Assembly (NCBI GenBank): GCA_029204225.1
Contig: MU831989.1
Coordinates: 28,980-92,979, forward strand
Length of the DNA: 64,000 nt
Direction of reading: 5' to 3'
Source: Diphasiastrum complanatum
Taxonomy: Eukaryota; Streptophyta; Lycopodiopsida; Lycopodiales; Lycopodiaceae
Below the pieces are notes generated by a model. The model was not told where the DNA came from. It saw only the letters and a list, made by a program, of their open reading frames with translations, and did no database searches. Below, piece by piece: positions 35,119 to 45,558 of the stretch. Made by a program: the position numbers and the translations under genes. How positions within the stretch are numbered: the stretch's first letter is position 1; every line of letters starts with the position of its first letter.

Positions 35119-36300
35119 TTCTTCATAATTATCTTTAGCTCCACTAGTAACCTCTTGATCCAAAGCACTTCCTTTGTTGTTGTAGTGAGCGCCTTGTACT
35201 CAGCTTCACATGATGAGAGTGATACAGTATCTTGCTTTTTGGAAAGCCAAGATATCAAGTTTCCTCCAAAATATATGACATAAGCACTTGCAGATTTTCG
35301 ATCTGCTCTATCACTTGCAAATTTCGAGTCAGAATAACCAATAATAGAAAGATCTTCACTTTTATACAATAAACCAAAATCAAAAGTTGAAGATATATAT
35401 CTAAGCACTCTCTTGGCCTTTTTCCAATGATAAACTGAAGGATTTTGCATAGCCTGGCTCAACTTATGAACACTAAAGCTTATGTCAGGTCTAGTTATTG
35501 TGAGGCAAATTAAGGAGCCTATAAGACTTCTAAAAAGTGTGATGTCCTCGAAGGATCTTTCATCACCTTTGTTAAAGTCCTTTACATTTTGCTCCATAGG
35601 TGTTTCTATACTCTTACAATTCAACATATTGAACTTTTTTAACATTGAAAGAGCATACTTAGATTGACATACAAAAACTTTATCTTTAAGAAAGTCAATC
35701 TCTAATCCTAGAATATAGTGAATTTTTCCAAGATCTTGCATCTTGAACTTTTTTCCAACTGCAATCTTGGTTTCCTCAACTAACTTGATACAACTTCCTG
35801 TCAGAATGATATCAACAACATAAATAAGAAGGATGACAATATCTTTATCAAAAAACTTGACATATAAGGAAGGATCATAGTTACTAAGATTAAATCCTAG
35901 TGACTCAAGAAAGGTGTTAAGTCGAGAATACCATGACCTTGGAGCTTGCTTTAATCCATATAAACTTTTGAAGAGCAAGCAAACTTTTCCTTCATCATGG
36001 ATGAACCCAATAGGTTGATCCATATAGATCTCTTCTTCTAGATAGCCATTTAGAAATGCATTAGAAACATCTAGTTGAAGAATTTGCCAATTGAAAAAAT
36101 AAGCAAGAGAAATTATGATTCTAATTGACACCATCTTTGCAACTGGGGCAAAGGTCTCCTCATAATCAAGTCCATATACTTGAGCAAAGCCTTTAGCACA
36201 AAGCCTAGCCTTGTACTTGTTGATTGTGCCATCTTGATTATACTTGACTCGAAAAACCCATTTGCAACCAATGGTATGCTAGTTGGATGGAAGATCCACA
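35118..36300 (-). pseudogene. Copia RT and RNase H, minus strand
   Basis: From about 36300 downward: KYKARLCAKGFAQ, DYEETFAPVAKMV, QLDVSNAFLNGYLEEE, LYGLKQAPRSWY, then LIYVVDIILTG, in which the catalytic YVDD has become YVVD. The thumb (DLGKIHYILGLEI) and RNase H (YSDSKFASDRADRKSASAY, SSCEAEYKAL, KEVLWIKRLL) follow in one open frame of 381 codons. The D-to-V change at the catalytic pair should inactivate polymerisation. The 3' end with the DNQSA motif and the LTR is cut off at 35118. Confidence 0.92.
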
Positions 36301-37830
36301 AGCTCCCATGTATTATTGGCCATCAAAGCATCATATTCATCCTTCATGGCAAGGTACCATTCCTTTGAGTTGATAGCATCATATACATCCTTCGGCTCCT
36401 CATGAGAAATAAAATAGGCACAATTAGTGGAGTTGATTTCCACTTGCTTTCCTAGGTAAGCCTTCATAGGTAAGCCTTCTAGGCTCGGATCTTTCTCTTT
36501 GAGATCTCCTTGGTGAAAAAATTCGAGGTGACTCCTCCTCAAATCTCGGCCCCATCTCTCCATGATGATCTTCAAGGGTGATAATTGGAGTATCTTTGTG
36601 AGAATCTTTGAACTCGGCCTTCTCAAGAATGTATTTTTGATCTTCATGGAATATCACATCTCTACTCTCAATTGTAGTTGAGGTAGAGGGAACATAGATC
36701 CTGTAAGCTTTCTTGTTGGATGCATATCCAACCATGATCCCTTTAATAGAATTAGGATCATCTCTTTTCCTTGTTTCAAAGGGCATATTAACAAAGCAAG
36801 TACAACCAAAAACTCTAAGGTGATCTACCTTAGGTTTCTTTTGAAACAAGACTTCAAAAGGTGTTTTTCCAGCAAGAGCATTGTGAGGTAAGCTATTGCA
36901 CAAATAGTTTGCACAATTTATAGCTTCACCCCAATATTCAATAGGCAAAGAAGCTGCTACTCGAATTGCTTTAGCACATTCACATAAAGATCTGTTTTTC
37001 TTCTCAGCTACTCCATTTTGGGATGGAGAATAAGCACAAGAAAATTCTCTCTTTATTCCTTCACCTTCACAATAATTATGAAACTTGTTGGAGATATATT
37101 CGCCTCCTCCATCGCATCTTAAAGCTTTAACGTTGCAAGAAAACTGTTTTTCTACATAAGCTTTGAAGATAAGGAAGTGATAAAAAACCATAGCCTTTGA
37201 AGAAAGTAGATACAACCAAGTGTATCTAGTAAAGTCCTCAATAAAGGTGACAAAACATGTTGCACCACCAATACTTTTAGAAGAGGAAAAATGTACATCT
37301 GAATGTATGAGTTCCAATGGATAAGTAGTCTTTATAAAAGACTTCTGATATGGCTTTCTGTGTGACTTTGCAATGGCACAAGCCTCACAAGGCTTGAAAT
37401 CTTTAGAAAGAGATTTTGGAAGACCAATAGCCTTCTCCTTCTTAACCATAGAAGACATAGATGTAAAGTTAGGATGTCCCAACCTTCTATGCCATAGCTC
37501 CTCCTTAGATAACAAAGCAACTTCACAAAGGTTTGCATTCTCATAAGAATTCAACTTAAAAATTCCACCACATCTAGTTCCATCAGCAAGGATCTCATCT
37601 TTTCTCTTGATAAAACATGTATTGGAGTTGAACTTTACATCACAACCATTATCAAGCAACTTTCCCACACTAATTAAGTTCTTTGTAAGTTTTGTAATGA
37701 AAAGAACATTAGAAAGTGCAAGAACTTTTGAAGAAGCAAGTTTCAATGGAATGTTGCCAATTCCTTCTAATGGACACTCATGATCATTAGTTGTGTAAAT
37801 AGATCTCTTGAGTCCTTCAGAACAAAGTAT
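36279..37830 (-). pseudogene. Copia protease end, integrase and hinge, minus strand
   Basis: A 440-codon open frame (36424-37746) holds SNVLFITKLTKNLISVGKL, ELWHRRLGHPNF, CEACAIAKSHR, HSDVHF, FIEDFTRYTW, LRCDGGGEY and SPSQNGVAEKKNRSL. It therefore has the HHCC zinc motif and DDE core of a copia integrase. Above 37746 the last protease segment (NDHECPLEGIGNIP) continues to about 37815. A second frame (36279-36647) links integrase to RT. Gag and the protease active site are missing; leader sequence takes over at about 37830. Confidence 0.92.
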
Positions 37831-38217
37831 AATTGAATCAAATCAAAATGTTGTCACTCGGATTTTGGACCTATCCCTATCCTCTTTAAGAGCTTATAAC
37901 TCTTGCTAGACACATCAGATTGATTTGGTTTTAATTTCTATGAAAAGTATAGATCAAATGCTTTCCAAAGCTATAACACTACTATCTTTGGATCTATAAG
38001 TAAGGAGAACAAAGGGACTGAAAAACTCTGATTTTCACACGTGCGGAGTTCCAAAATTCCGTACTACCTCAATTCAGGTCTCAAAATTCAATTTAAGTCC
38101 AATTTGATCCAAATACACTTCAGAGAAAGGTTAAAAAAAGTGCAAAACTGTTTTTTTGCTTGATTTAGCTCTCAGTTTCTTGTACAATCAGAGTTGTTAG
38201 CATGCAAAGATTAATGA

Positions 38218-38230
38218 GGCTCTGATACCA
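38218..38230 (-). promoter_or_regulatory. Primer-binding site of the minus-strand copia
   Basis: The minus strand reads TGGTATCAGAGCC directly after the LTR end (…TTTTGTCA). It is about 400 bp upstream of the protease remnant, with gag missing in between. Confidence 0.9.
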
Positions 38231-38464
38231 TGACAAAATTTCCAGAATTCACACGTGTGGGGAATGTCCACAAGAGTGAATGATCTTAATTAAGCTTTGT
38301 GATTGGCACTATAACCTGATTCTAGATTGATCAACAAAATCTAGTTCAGAAGAAATGGCTAATTCACAATCTAGCATGCTAATCAACAGAATATAATAGC
38401 AATGAATCAAAGAATGAATAAAAATACAAGATTTCAGTGTATGAGCATTAGCCTCAACACGAGT

Positions 38465-38513
<49 letters not shown>

Positions 38514-38790
38514 AGAGAGATAACAAGCAATATTTGTTTAGATCCAAAATGGCATGAGATAGCTACAAAAGAAAATCACTCTCCTCAGCAAGCTCACATA
38601 GCAACTGTATTTCTCAAAATGAAATTACACTATACATATAGTTGTTTACTCAGGCAACCCATGCATGACCCAAGTTGTCGTTGGCGGGACGCGTGTCCCG
38701 TCGACTTGCCTCATGGTGAGGCCAACTGATCCTTATCCACTGATAGGACCCACAGTACAGTAACACAATTATTCTAACTTTAATTCTAAC
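38231..38790 (-). repeat. 5' LTR of the minus-strand copia, with (GA)n
   Basis: On the minus strand it starts with GTTAGAATTAAAG and ends at the primer site. Its first 180 bp are nearly identical to 50165-50338 in plus orientation, including AAGTCGACxGGACAC and AGTAAACAACTATATGTA. A (GA)n run lies at 38467-38511 and a CACACGTGTG palindrome at 38250-38259. The LTR end abuts a plus-strand gypsy gag, which it apparently interrupted. Confidence 0.85.
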
Positions 38791-38809
38791 TGCTCCGTCA
38801 CCGGTTCAA

Positions 38810-39877
38810 AGTGTGGGAAGCTCGGACAATGGTCTGCAGTCTATTCTGGATGTGATAGGCAAAGCACTGCTAGAAATCCACCAGAGTAACAAGCAGCGGG
38901 ACGTGCAAATCAAATTTCTTTTGTCTAAGCATGATGCGACACCTTCTTCACACTTAGATTTTCAACCGGAAGTTTTTTCGGGAGACAAGAAATTTAAGCA
39001 GCCGGCAATAGTGGAGTCTTGAGTGGAGTCTTGGATTAACAGGTGGAATAGCTATTTTGGTCTACATGGAGTACCTGAGGAGAAGCAAATTTCTTCAGTA
39101 TTGATTTTTTTGGAAGGAAAAGCCATGTCGTGGTGGCGAGATCTCGATCCTAAGCCAGTCACTTGGGATGCTTTTCGGGATGTATTCTTGAAAGCATTTA
39201 TGACTGTGGATGAAAGAGACTCGTATTGAAATTTTGTAGAGTTTAAGATGGGGTCGCGTGACTTGGACACTTATGTCCACGAGTTCATGGATCTTCTTAC
39301 TAAAGTGCCACATTTTTCAAAAAAGGATGCTGACTGGCAGTTTGTGAATGGATAGCCAGCGGATTTTCAGAATGAATGCAAGCGCAATTATTTGAACTCG
39401 TTGGAGGATGCCATTCGGATCGCACGTGTGTACGATCAGACGGTGGTAGCTTCTAGGAAATGGGGGCAAGAGAAAAGATCAACAAATTTTTGACCGTGAA
39501 AAAAGTCAAAAAAGTTTATTGATGAACTTGAGAGTATGACTTATCAGAAACCCAAGTCAGTGAAGAAATCGAAAAAAAAATCTAAGTCATCAGTCAAAGA
39601 TGCCTTCAAACAGGGGTTGTGTTTCAATTGTGGCAAGGGGGGCCATCTGGCTAAAGAGTGTCCGTTAAAGAACAAGTCCTCATCTAATCTTATGACAATT
39701 GATTTGCCAGCAGGTAAAATGGAAATTGATGTTATTAATAGTACTTGTGAATGTCAATTCAGTACATTGTCTTTTGGTCCTCACAATTTGTTTCGAGTAA
39801 GGGGCAAGTTGTTAGGGAAAGATGTGAATGTATTGTTGGATTCAGGCAGTACTCATAATTTTATTAATTCTCAACTT
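38810..39877 (+). pseudogene. Ty3/gypsy gag and protease
   Basis: The Gag domain (VESWINRWNSYFGLHGVP, then AMSWWRDLDPKPVTWDAF, DVFLKAFMTVDERDSY) has stops near 39019, 39228, 39352 and 39493. A lysine-rich stretch, the CCHC knuckle CFNCGKGGHLAKEC and the protease core VLLDSGSTHNFIN follow, with the DSG active site intact. The frame ends abruptly at 39877, where the LTR of another element begins. RT is not present in this window. Confidence 0.9.
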
Positions 39878-40694
39878 TGTGGAAAAAGTACAAAAAGGAC
39901 CAAGAGTGGATTCTAATTTGATCCTCAAGAGGGATTGGTTGTCATATTACTTGATCTATCAATCTACTTCAGATTAAGATCAATCTAGATCAATTCTAGA
40001 CACAAAATCCTAACAAGAACAATCATTAATTGAAGGTAAGTGTACTTTATATACACTTTCTAAGTACGGACTCCAACCTGGAAATCAAGTACACATTCAT
40101 CGAATCTCAAAACAATCAAAACAAATGTAGACAAATGGAGAGAATCACTCAAAATTGCTTCCAAAACCAAGATTGGTGTCTCACAATGATTATGGCCAAA
40201 TGTGGCTCTATATATAAAATAAGTGGGAGCTCGTGGTATTGATCATTTCTTTGATCCCACATGTGTGAAGGTGCTTTGTCATATGATGATTCACCATGCA
40301 AAACTGACACTTGGACAAAACCTTTTATTTTGAGCACTTTTGGTCTATTTTCCTTCTATATGGAGATCTACTTGGAAATCTTCTAGAACTCAAAATTCGC
40401 CTACTTCATCTTATTCCACATGTGTGAGCTATCCTCTACACATGGGATATGACACCTAACCAAAGGATGTGGCTCATGCAATCAATAGATTGATGCCATG
40501 TGTCATATGTCTAGAAAACTAATTTTTGGCCTTTTTAGCCACTAGAACTTGAATTAAATCATATGTACATCCTATATGATTATGGTACATGACAAGTACA
40601 CTAGTTTCACACGTGGTAATAGGCTCCACACATGTGTGTTTATCTATATACAAGATTTTTGGCCTCTATCGAGCTTATTTTTGCATTTTTCACA
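39878..40694 (-). repeat. 3' LTR of a pol-less LTR element
   Basis: On the minus strand it starts TGTGAAAAATGC (40694) after a polypurine tract (TTGAGGAGGAG) and ends in CTTTTTCCACA (39878). The first ~560 bp on the plus strand repeat at 44321-44907 with few differences. It is inserted in the gypsy protease at 39877. The 817-bp length comes from these two ends. Confidence 0.88.
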
Positions 40695-40911
40695 CTCCTC
40701 CTCAAAAATCTAGCTTGGTAGATTTAGCTTGATGGAAAACATGATGATCTTGAACTTGACTCCATGGGCTGAATTGGTCTTTGCTGGTTCAAAAGGTGTG
40801 AAGATCAGCCAATGAGCTTGATGTTGATCTGAAATCACCATATCCATGATAATGCTTCTTTGATGTTGACATCTTTGATGAACTTGAGAGCTTTGCACCA
40901 TCCTAGCATCT

Positions 40912-41550
40912 TCAAATTGATTCCTTCCAAATTTCATGTAGATGCTTGAATTTGAGGCTTGCTCCTTCTTCATGTGCATGCTCCTCCATGAGAAAATAAA
41001 GATTTCTTCTTGACTTATTACGATCACAAAGATCTAACATCATGTTACCATGATCTAGAGAATTAGACTTATCCAAATTGGCAAGACTATGCATGCTATA
41101 ATAACAAAGTGTTTGCATCATATCTTCTTTGTTTACCATGCTAATCTCAGATCCAATGAGGCTAAATACTTCATTATGGAGATAAGTGTCTTTAGAAGAT
41201 GATTCACTTACTCTCATAAAGAGTTTACAATTTGCCTCAATACAAATTTTCAAACTATGAGTGAACAAATCACTTTTGCTCTTACATGACTCAAGAGCAT
41301 ACATTTGATGAAATAACCATTTGCTTTCTAATTGATTTAAAATCAATTTCAACCTTTTAAGAACATCATCTATGTTCTCAAGAGAGACTTCATACTCAAC
41401 TAGTATGGCTTTACTCCAATTTTGAGATGCAATGATCTCACTAAAGCAAATTGATTTATCAAATGACATAAGAGAAGTAAGTATGAGATGTATACCACAT
41501 GAGATATGCTCCTCTTTTCCTTGAAATGTGAGCCACATGGAATCAACCAT
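40912..41550 (-). CDS. Unknown protein, second copy of a duplicated domain
   Basis: The open frame of 212 codons starts with ATG. Residues 26-150 align with residues 90-220 of the frame just upstream: QNWSKAILVE against QRWIKAILVE, and CKLFMRVSESS against CKLLMRISEAS, followed by a T-Y-(L/I)-H and a VxSLI match. The rest is helical and charged. I recognise no known domain and no retroelement enzyme. It is in the same frame as its neighbour, separated by one stop. It lies inside the internal region of an LTR element. Confidence 0.65.
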   Translation of the reverse strand: MVDSMWLTFQGKEEHISCGIHLILTSLMSFDKSICFSEIIASQNWSKAILVEYEVSLENIDDVLKRLKLILNQLESKWLFHQMYALESCKSKSDLFTHSLKICIEANCKLFMRVSESSSKDTYLHNEVFSLIGSEISMVNKEDMMQTLCYYSMHSLANLDKSNSLDHGNMMLDLCDRNKSRRNLYFLMEEHAHEEGASLKFKHLHEIWKESI

Positions 41551-41556
41551 ATTTCT

Positions 41557-42432
41557 TTAGTTTCTTTTTGGAATCACAACTTGAGAAGGTCTCTCCTCCT
41601 CAATCCTTGGCACACTTGAACCTTGAGATGATTCTTTAAGATCCTCTTCATGGTGCTCCTTCTTGATGGAAATTCGAGACCTCCATGTCTCATAATGATC
41701 ACAACAACTATGACCACACAATATGCACTTCCTATGATTATCAAAATTACTTATGCTAGAAACATAAGTCCAAAAATCACCACAACTTGGCATGATTTTT
41801 CTAATATCGAAATCAAAAGGCATTTCCATCTCAATAAGGCTAACTACTTGCTTATGGATATAAGTGTTCACTTTGGATGCTTCACTTATTCTCATAAGAA
41901 GTTTACAACTTGCCTTTAAGATTGAAAACTTACAATTTTCATCTTTATGAATGAACACATCATTTATGATCTTATTGAAATGAAAAGATCCTACATTATG
42001 AAGATATTTCCATTTCCTTGACTTTATAATTAATGTAAGCTTACAAGGAAAACATATTTTGCTATCTTTTAAGGCATCACACTCAACTAGTATTGCCTTA
42101 ATCCACCTTTGAGATACAAAAATCTCTTCAAAGCAAAATGGTTCTTCATAAGTTGACATGAGAGCATAAATCAAACTATTTTCATTTTGTGATTGCTCCT
42201 TATTCTTGATTGATTTCTCTTGGATCATAACAATAAGTTTGAACTTATCTAAAGTTCCAAGCAAAATACTTTCCAAGGACATAAAATAAATCCAAGTTAC
42301 TTTCATGAAAGTGACATCTATCTTTGTATCTTGAACCAAACAATGCAGTTCCAAATGAAAAATTTCAAAAGATTTGACATGTGTTTGATGGACTCTTGAA
42401 GACAAATCTTGCAAGTCCTTCTGAGACTCCAA
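41557..42432 (-). CDS. Unknown protein, first copy of a duplicated domain
   Basis: The open frame has 291 codons and starts at a TTG just after a stop, so it is probably the continuation of an upstream frame. Residues 90-220 are homologous to the following frame. A cysteine/histidine-rich stretch (CILCGHSCCDHYETW) follows at about residue 237, then an acidic, glutamate-rich tail. I recognise no family. A single TAA (41557-41559) separates it from the next frame, in phase, so the original product was probably one protein of about 505 residues with two repeats. Read-through of the stop is an alternative. Confidence 0.65.
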   Translation of the reverse strand: MESQKDLQDLSSRVHQTHVKSFEIFHLELHCLVQDTKIDVTFMKVTWIYFMSLESILLGTLDKFKLIVMIQEKSIKNKEQSQNENSLIYALMSTYEEPFCFEEIFVSQRWIKAILVECDALKDSKICFPCKLTLIIKSRKWKYLHNVGSFHFNKIINDVFIHKDENCKFSILKASCKLLMRISEASKVNTYIHKQVVSLIEMEMPFDFDIRKIMPSCGDFWTYVSSISNFDNHRKCILCGHSCCDHYETWRSRISIKKEHHEEDLKESSQGSSVPRIEEERPSQVVIPKRN

Positions 42433-42740
42433 GCCTCATTCGTCTTTCCACAAAGGAAACATCTTTCCTTGGACTTGTCCTTCTTGTATTTGCATTTTGA
42501 ACTTGAAGCTCCATCCTTCTCCTTGGCCCCCTTGCTTTGGTTCTTCTTGGATGGATTGGTTTTCTTTTTGTAGCATCTTGAGGAAAAATATTCTTCCTTG
42601 CCACAAAGGTTGCACTTAGGATCCTTTCTTTCCTTCAATAGGATGCCACCTATTGATGCCATGTGAGTAAAAACCTGTGATATGATTCTACAAATGTAAT
42701 TTGTGACTTTTAAGAGACTAGCTTTGACCATCTTCAACAA
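42318..42740 (-). CDS. Gag-like zinc-knuckle frame of the pol-less element
   Basis: About 140 codons in another frame, overlapping the start of the duplicated-domain frame. It has a knuckle-like CNLCGKEEYFSSRC, in which the usual histidine is Y or F, then a Lys/Ser-rich linker and a second CFLCGK. This resembles the C-terminal Gag region of plant copia elements. No capsid-like portion was recognised upstream. Confidence 0.55.
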   Translation of the reverse strand: MLKMVKASLLKVTNYICRIISQVFTHMASIGGILLKERKDPKCNLCGKEEYFSSRCYKKKTNPSKKNQSKGAKEKDGASSSKCKYKKDKSKERCFLCGKTNEAWSLRRTCKICLQESIKHMSNLLKFFIWNCIVWFKIQR

Positions 42741-44308
42741 TCTAGAAGGATCTACAAAAGATCTAGCTCATAAACCTAAGAATCAATCTTCATAGTAATG
42801 ACTAGTCACTTGGAAACTTTGCTTTGATCACTAAGACAAAAGCACACAATCTTTGAATCAAATCACTAGAGAAATCAGATCCACTCTCCTATTGGACTCA
42901 TCAAATACCAATGACTCTTTCTTTTGAAAGTTGAAATGGATATGAAAAAGATTTAGATTTTCCTTTTCACTTGACTAGTTCTCTCAATTGAACAAAAGAT
43001 GGGTTTTGTTTCAAATACATGAAAATCAAACTTAATCACTTCTTTTGGACTCACTCTTGACCCAAACAATCTCACACTTGAGATTTAGAATGAATTTGAT
43101 TTGATTTGACAACAAACTATACCACCAATTTTTTCACAAAGCTTATAAAATTAGACAACTAGAGATTCACAAAGATCTCAACCATGCATGAATACTCAAA
43201 TATGGACTCCTCCTCATTCTAGACATCCAATGGGATCTCAAATTGACCCTCACACTCTCACAAAGAAAGTTGAATAGAACTAATTTGAGTTTCATACATT
43301 CTATGTCAATTTTTGCTCAACAAATTGAATTCAATCACTCCTATTGGATTCCACCAATTACTCTACTTTTTAAGACTTGGAATGAAATTCAAAATCAAAA
43401 GCGGTGATTTTTCTCAATAAGATATTGTGCTTCAAAGAGCTAATGCCACTTAGAAAGATTTGATCACCTAGGAAGAGACAAACTCTCCACCAATAACAAC
43501 ACATAATGAGCTTCTAGACCTTGCCCTCTACAAAGGAAGAAACTCTTAGAAAATTGGATCTCTCTCTACACATTTGCCATAGACACCTTAATGACTCTTT
43601 TCAAACCTTACAATCACTCAAAAAAATTGAGTAGTATTGAACAATGTGACTTGGATCTCAATCTCGTTTTTAGAACTCTCAATTGAAGCCAATCTATGTC
43701 AAATTCTACAAAAGATTTGCATAGATGCTCTATATGCACTAGAAACTCTCAAAGGTTTCACTTGGAGGACAGATCCAAGGATTTTTTCTAGCAAATTAAT
43801 GTTTCTAAACTTGACCCTATCACTCTTGAACAAATCTAGAGTGATGGTACAATGGATTTCAACCTCTCACCTTGCATATCACTCCTTAATCTATGATTTT
43901 TAGCAAAATCTCTCTCAACTTCAACATGCACTCAAAAAATCAGAGATAATCAATTTTTGCACCTAATTCAAACTTCAAATTTGATTTCTTGTCTGATCTA
44001 ATCCAAGAACTAATTAAGGGATTAGATTCTCTATAGAAAATGCTTGATTCTGCACTAAAAATCACTCAAATTGGGTATGTGAGTCAAATTCTACAAATTT
44101 TTGAAATTTATCAGTCAAAACCGGAGCTGTATGGCCTCACACGTGTGAAAAAGGTTCCTACAGCCCACAACAAGATTTGGACCAAAAATTTTGTAGATAG
44201 CTATCAAATCCAACTCGCTACACAAAATTTGACTAGTTTCCAAAAAACTGCTAATTTTGGCTTTGGGTTGGATAATCCTATCAATTTCAAAAAAACCTCT
44301 TGTACTAG
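42741..44308 (-). other. Long leader of the pol-less LTR element
   Basis: About 1.5 kb between the primer site and the zinc-knuckle frame contain no long minus-strand frame. Plus-strand frames at 43637-43903 and 44040-44315 have no motifs. A decayed gag may lie here, but I could not recognise it. A CACACGTGTG palindrome occurs at 44138-44147. Confidence 0.5.
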
Positions 44309-44320
44309 GCTCTAATACCA
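44309..44320 (-). promoter_or_regulatory. Primer-binding site of the pol-less LTR element
   Basis: The minus strand reads TGGTATTAGAGC immediately after the LTR end (…TTTTTGCACA). It differs by one base from the initiator-Met site and confirms the minus-strand orientation of the element. Confidence 0.88.
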
Positions 44321-44907
44321 TGTGCAAAAAGTACAAAAAGGACCAAGAGTGGATCCTAATCTGATCCTCAAGAGGGATTGGTTCTCAGATTACTTGATCT
44401 ATCAATCTACTTCAGATTAAGATCAATCAAGATCAATTCTACACACAAAATCCTAACAAGAACAATCATTAATTGAAGGTAAGTGTACTTTATGGTTTCA
44501 CACGTGTGAAACACTGTCTGAGTATGGACTCCAACCTGAAAATCAAGTACACATTGATAGAACCTCAAAACAATCAAAATAAATGTAGACAAATGGAGAG
44601 AATCACTCAAAATTGCTTCCAAAACCAAGATTGGTGTCTCACAATGATTATGGCCAAATGTGGCTCTATATATACAATAAGTGGGAGCTCGTGGTACTGA
44701 TCATCCCTCTGATCCCACATGTGTGAAGGTGCTTTGTCATATGATGATTCATCATGCAAAACTAACACTTGGACAAAACCTTCTATTTTGAGCACTTTTG
44801 GTCTATTTTCCTTCTATATGGAGATCTACTTGGAAATCTTCTAGAACTCAAAATTTGCCTACTTCAGCTTATTACACATGTGAGCTATCCTCTACACATG
44901 GGATATG
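44321..44907 (-). repeat. 5' LTR of the pol-less element, interrupted
   Basis: It matches 39878-40460 closely (AAGTACAAAAAGGACCAAGAG onward). Similarity stops at GATATGA (44907), exactly where a different LTR begins with TGTGAAAGATT. The remaining ~230 bp of this LTR are not found elsewhere in the window. Confidence 0.9.
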
Positions 44908-45558
44908 ATGTGAAAGATTTCAGATCCTTAAGATCCAATCTACTTGAATGATCTTTGGTTAGAAAGAGAAATACACTACCAATTTCACCAATGTAGAAAA
45001 ATCAGCATCTACACGCAATTCGAGATGCAAACACTAATAGAACTTGATCAAAATTGAATGAAATGATTATGTATTGTTGCTGTCCATACAAAACCAGCAA
45101 GCTACTGTATTTCACACGTGTGGATCCAAAAATAGCAAATATAGATCATTCTACACATAGAATTGCAAGCAATCACCAAGATAGTGCACCAATGGATAGT
45201 AGAACCCAAGAGAGCCATGTATAAGCATGAAATGAGATAGAGAAGAGAGAAGATGACTCTCTCCACGAGTTACATCCTTTTATAACAGGTCCAAACCCTA
45301 TTTTGCCACTTGGCTTTCCCACCAAAATGCTAACCCTACCAATTTTGGGTCTAGATTCAATGTACCCAACTTATTCAAATTGAATCTACTCAAACTCGCA
45401 TTCTATCTTTCCCACACTTTCAAAAAGTGTTTATTCAAATGAAATTTAGACTAATGAACTTTGAAAAGTCAACCTCTAAGTCTAAAACAAGTTTTGGCCT
45501 CAATATGCCAAATATGAAAATATTGCAAAATGTGATGAAACTAGTTGAATCTTTCACA
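44908..45558 (-). repeat. 3' LTR of a minus-strand copia deletion derivative
   Basis: The ends are inverted repeats of TGTGAAAGATT (44908) and AATCTTTCACA (45558), giving a 651-bp LTR. On the minus strand a polypurine tract (GAAGAGGGAG) precedes it. It contains CACACGTGTG at 45113-45122. It is inserted in the LTR of the preceding element. Confidence 0.88.

Noticed and set aside
40030-44700. Matching 70- and 75-codon frames at 40030 and 44473 as a conserved small gene
   Set aside because: They are identical because they lie in the two LTRs of one element.
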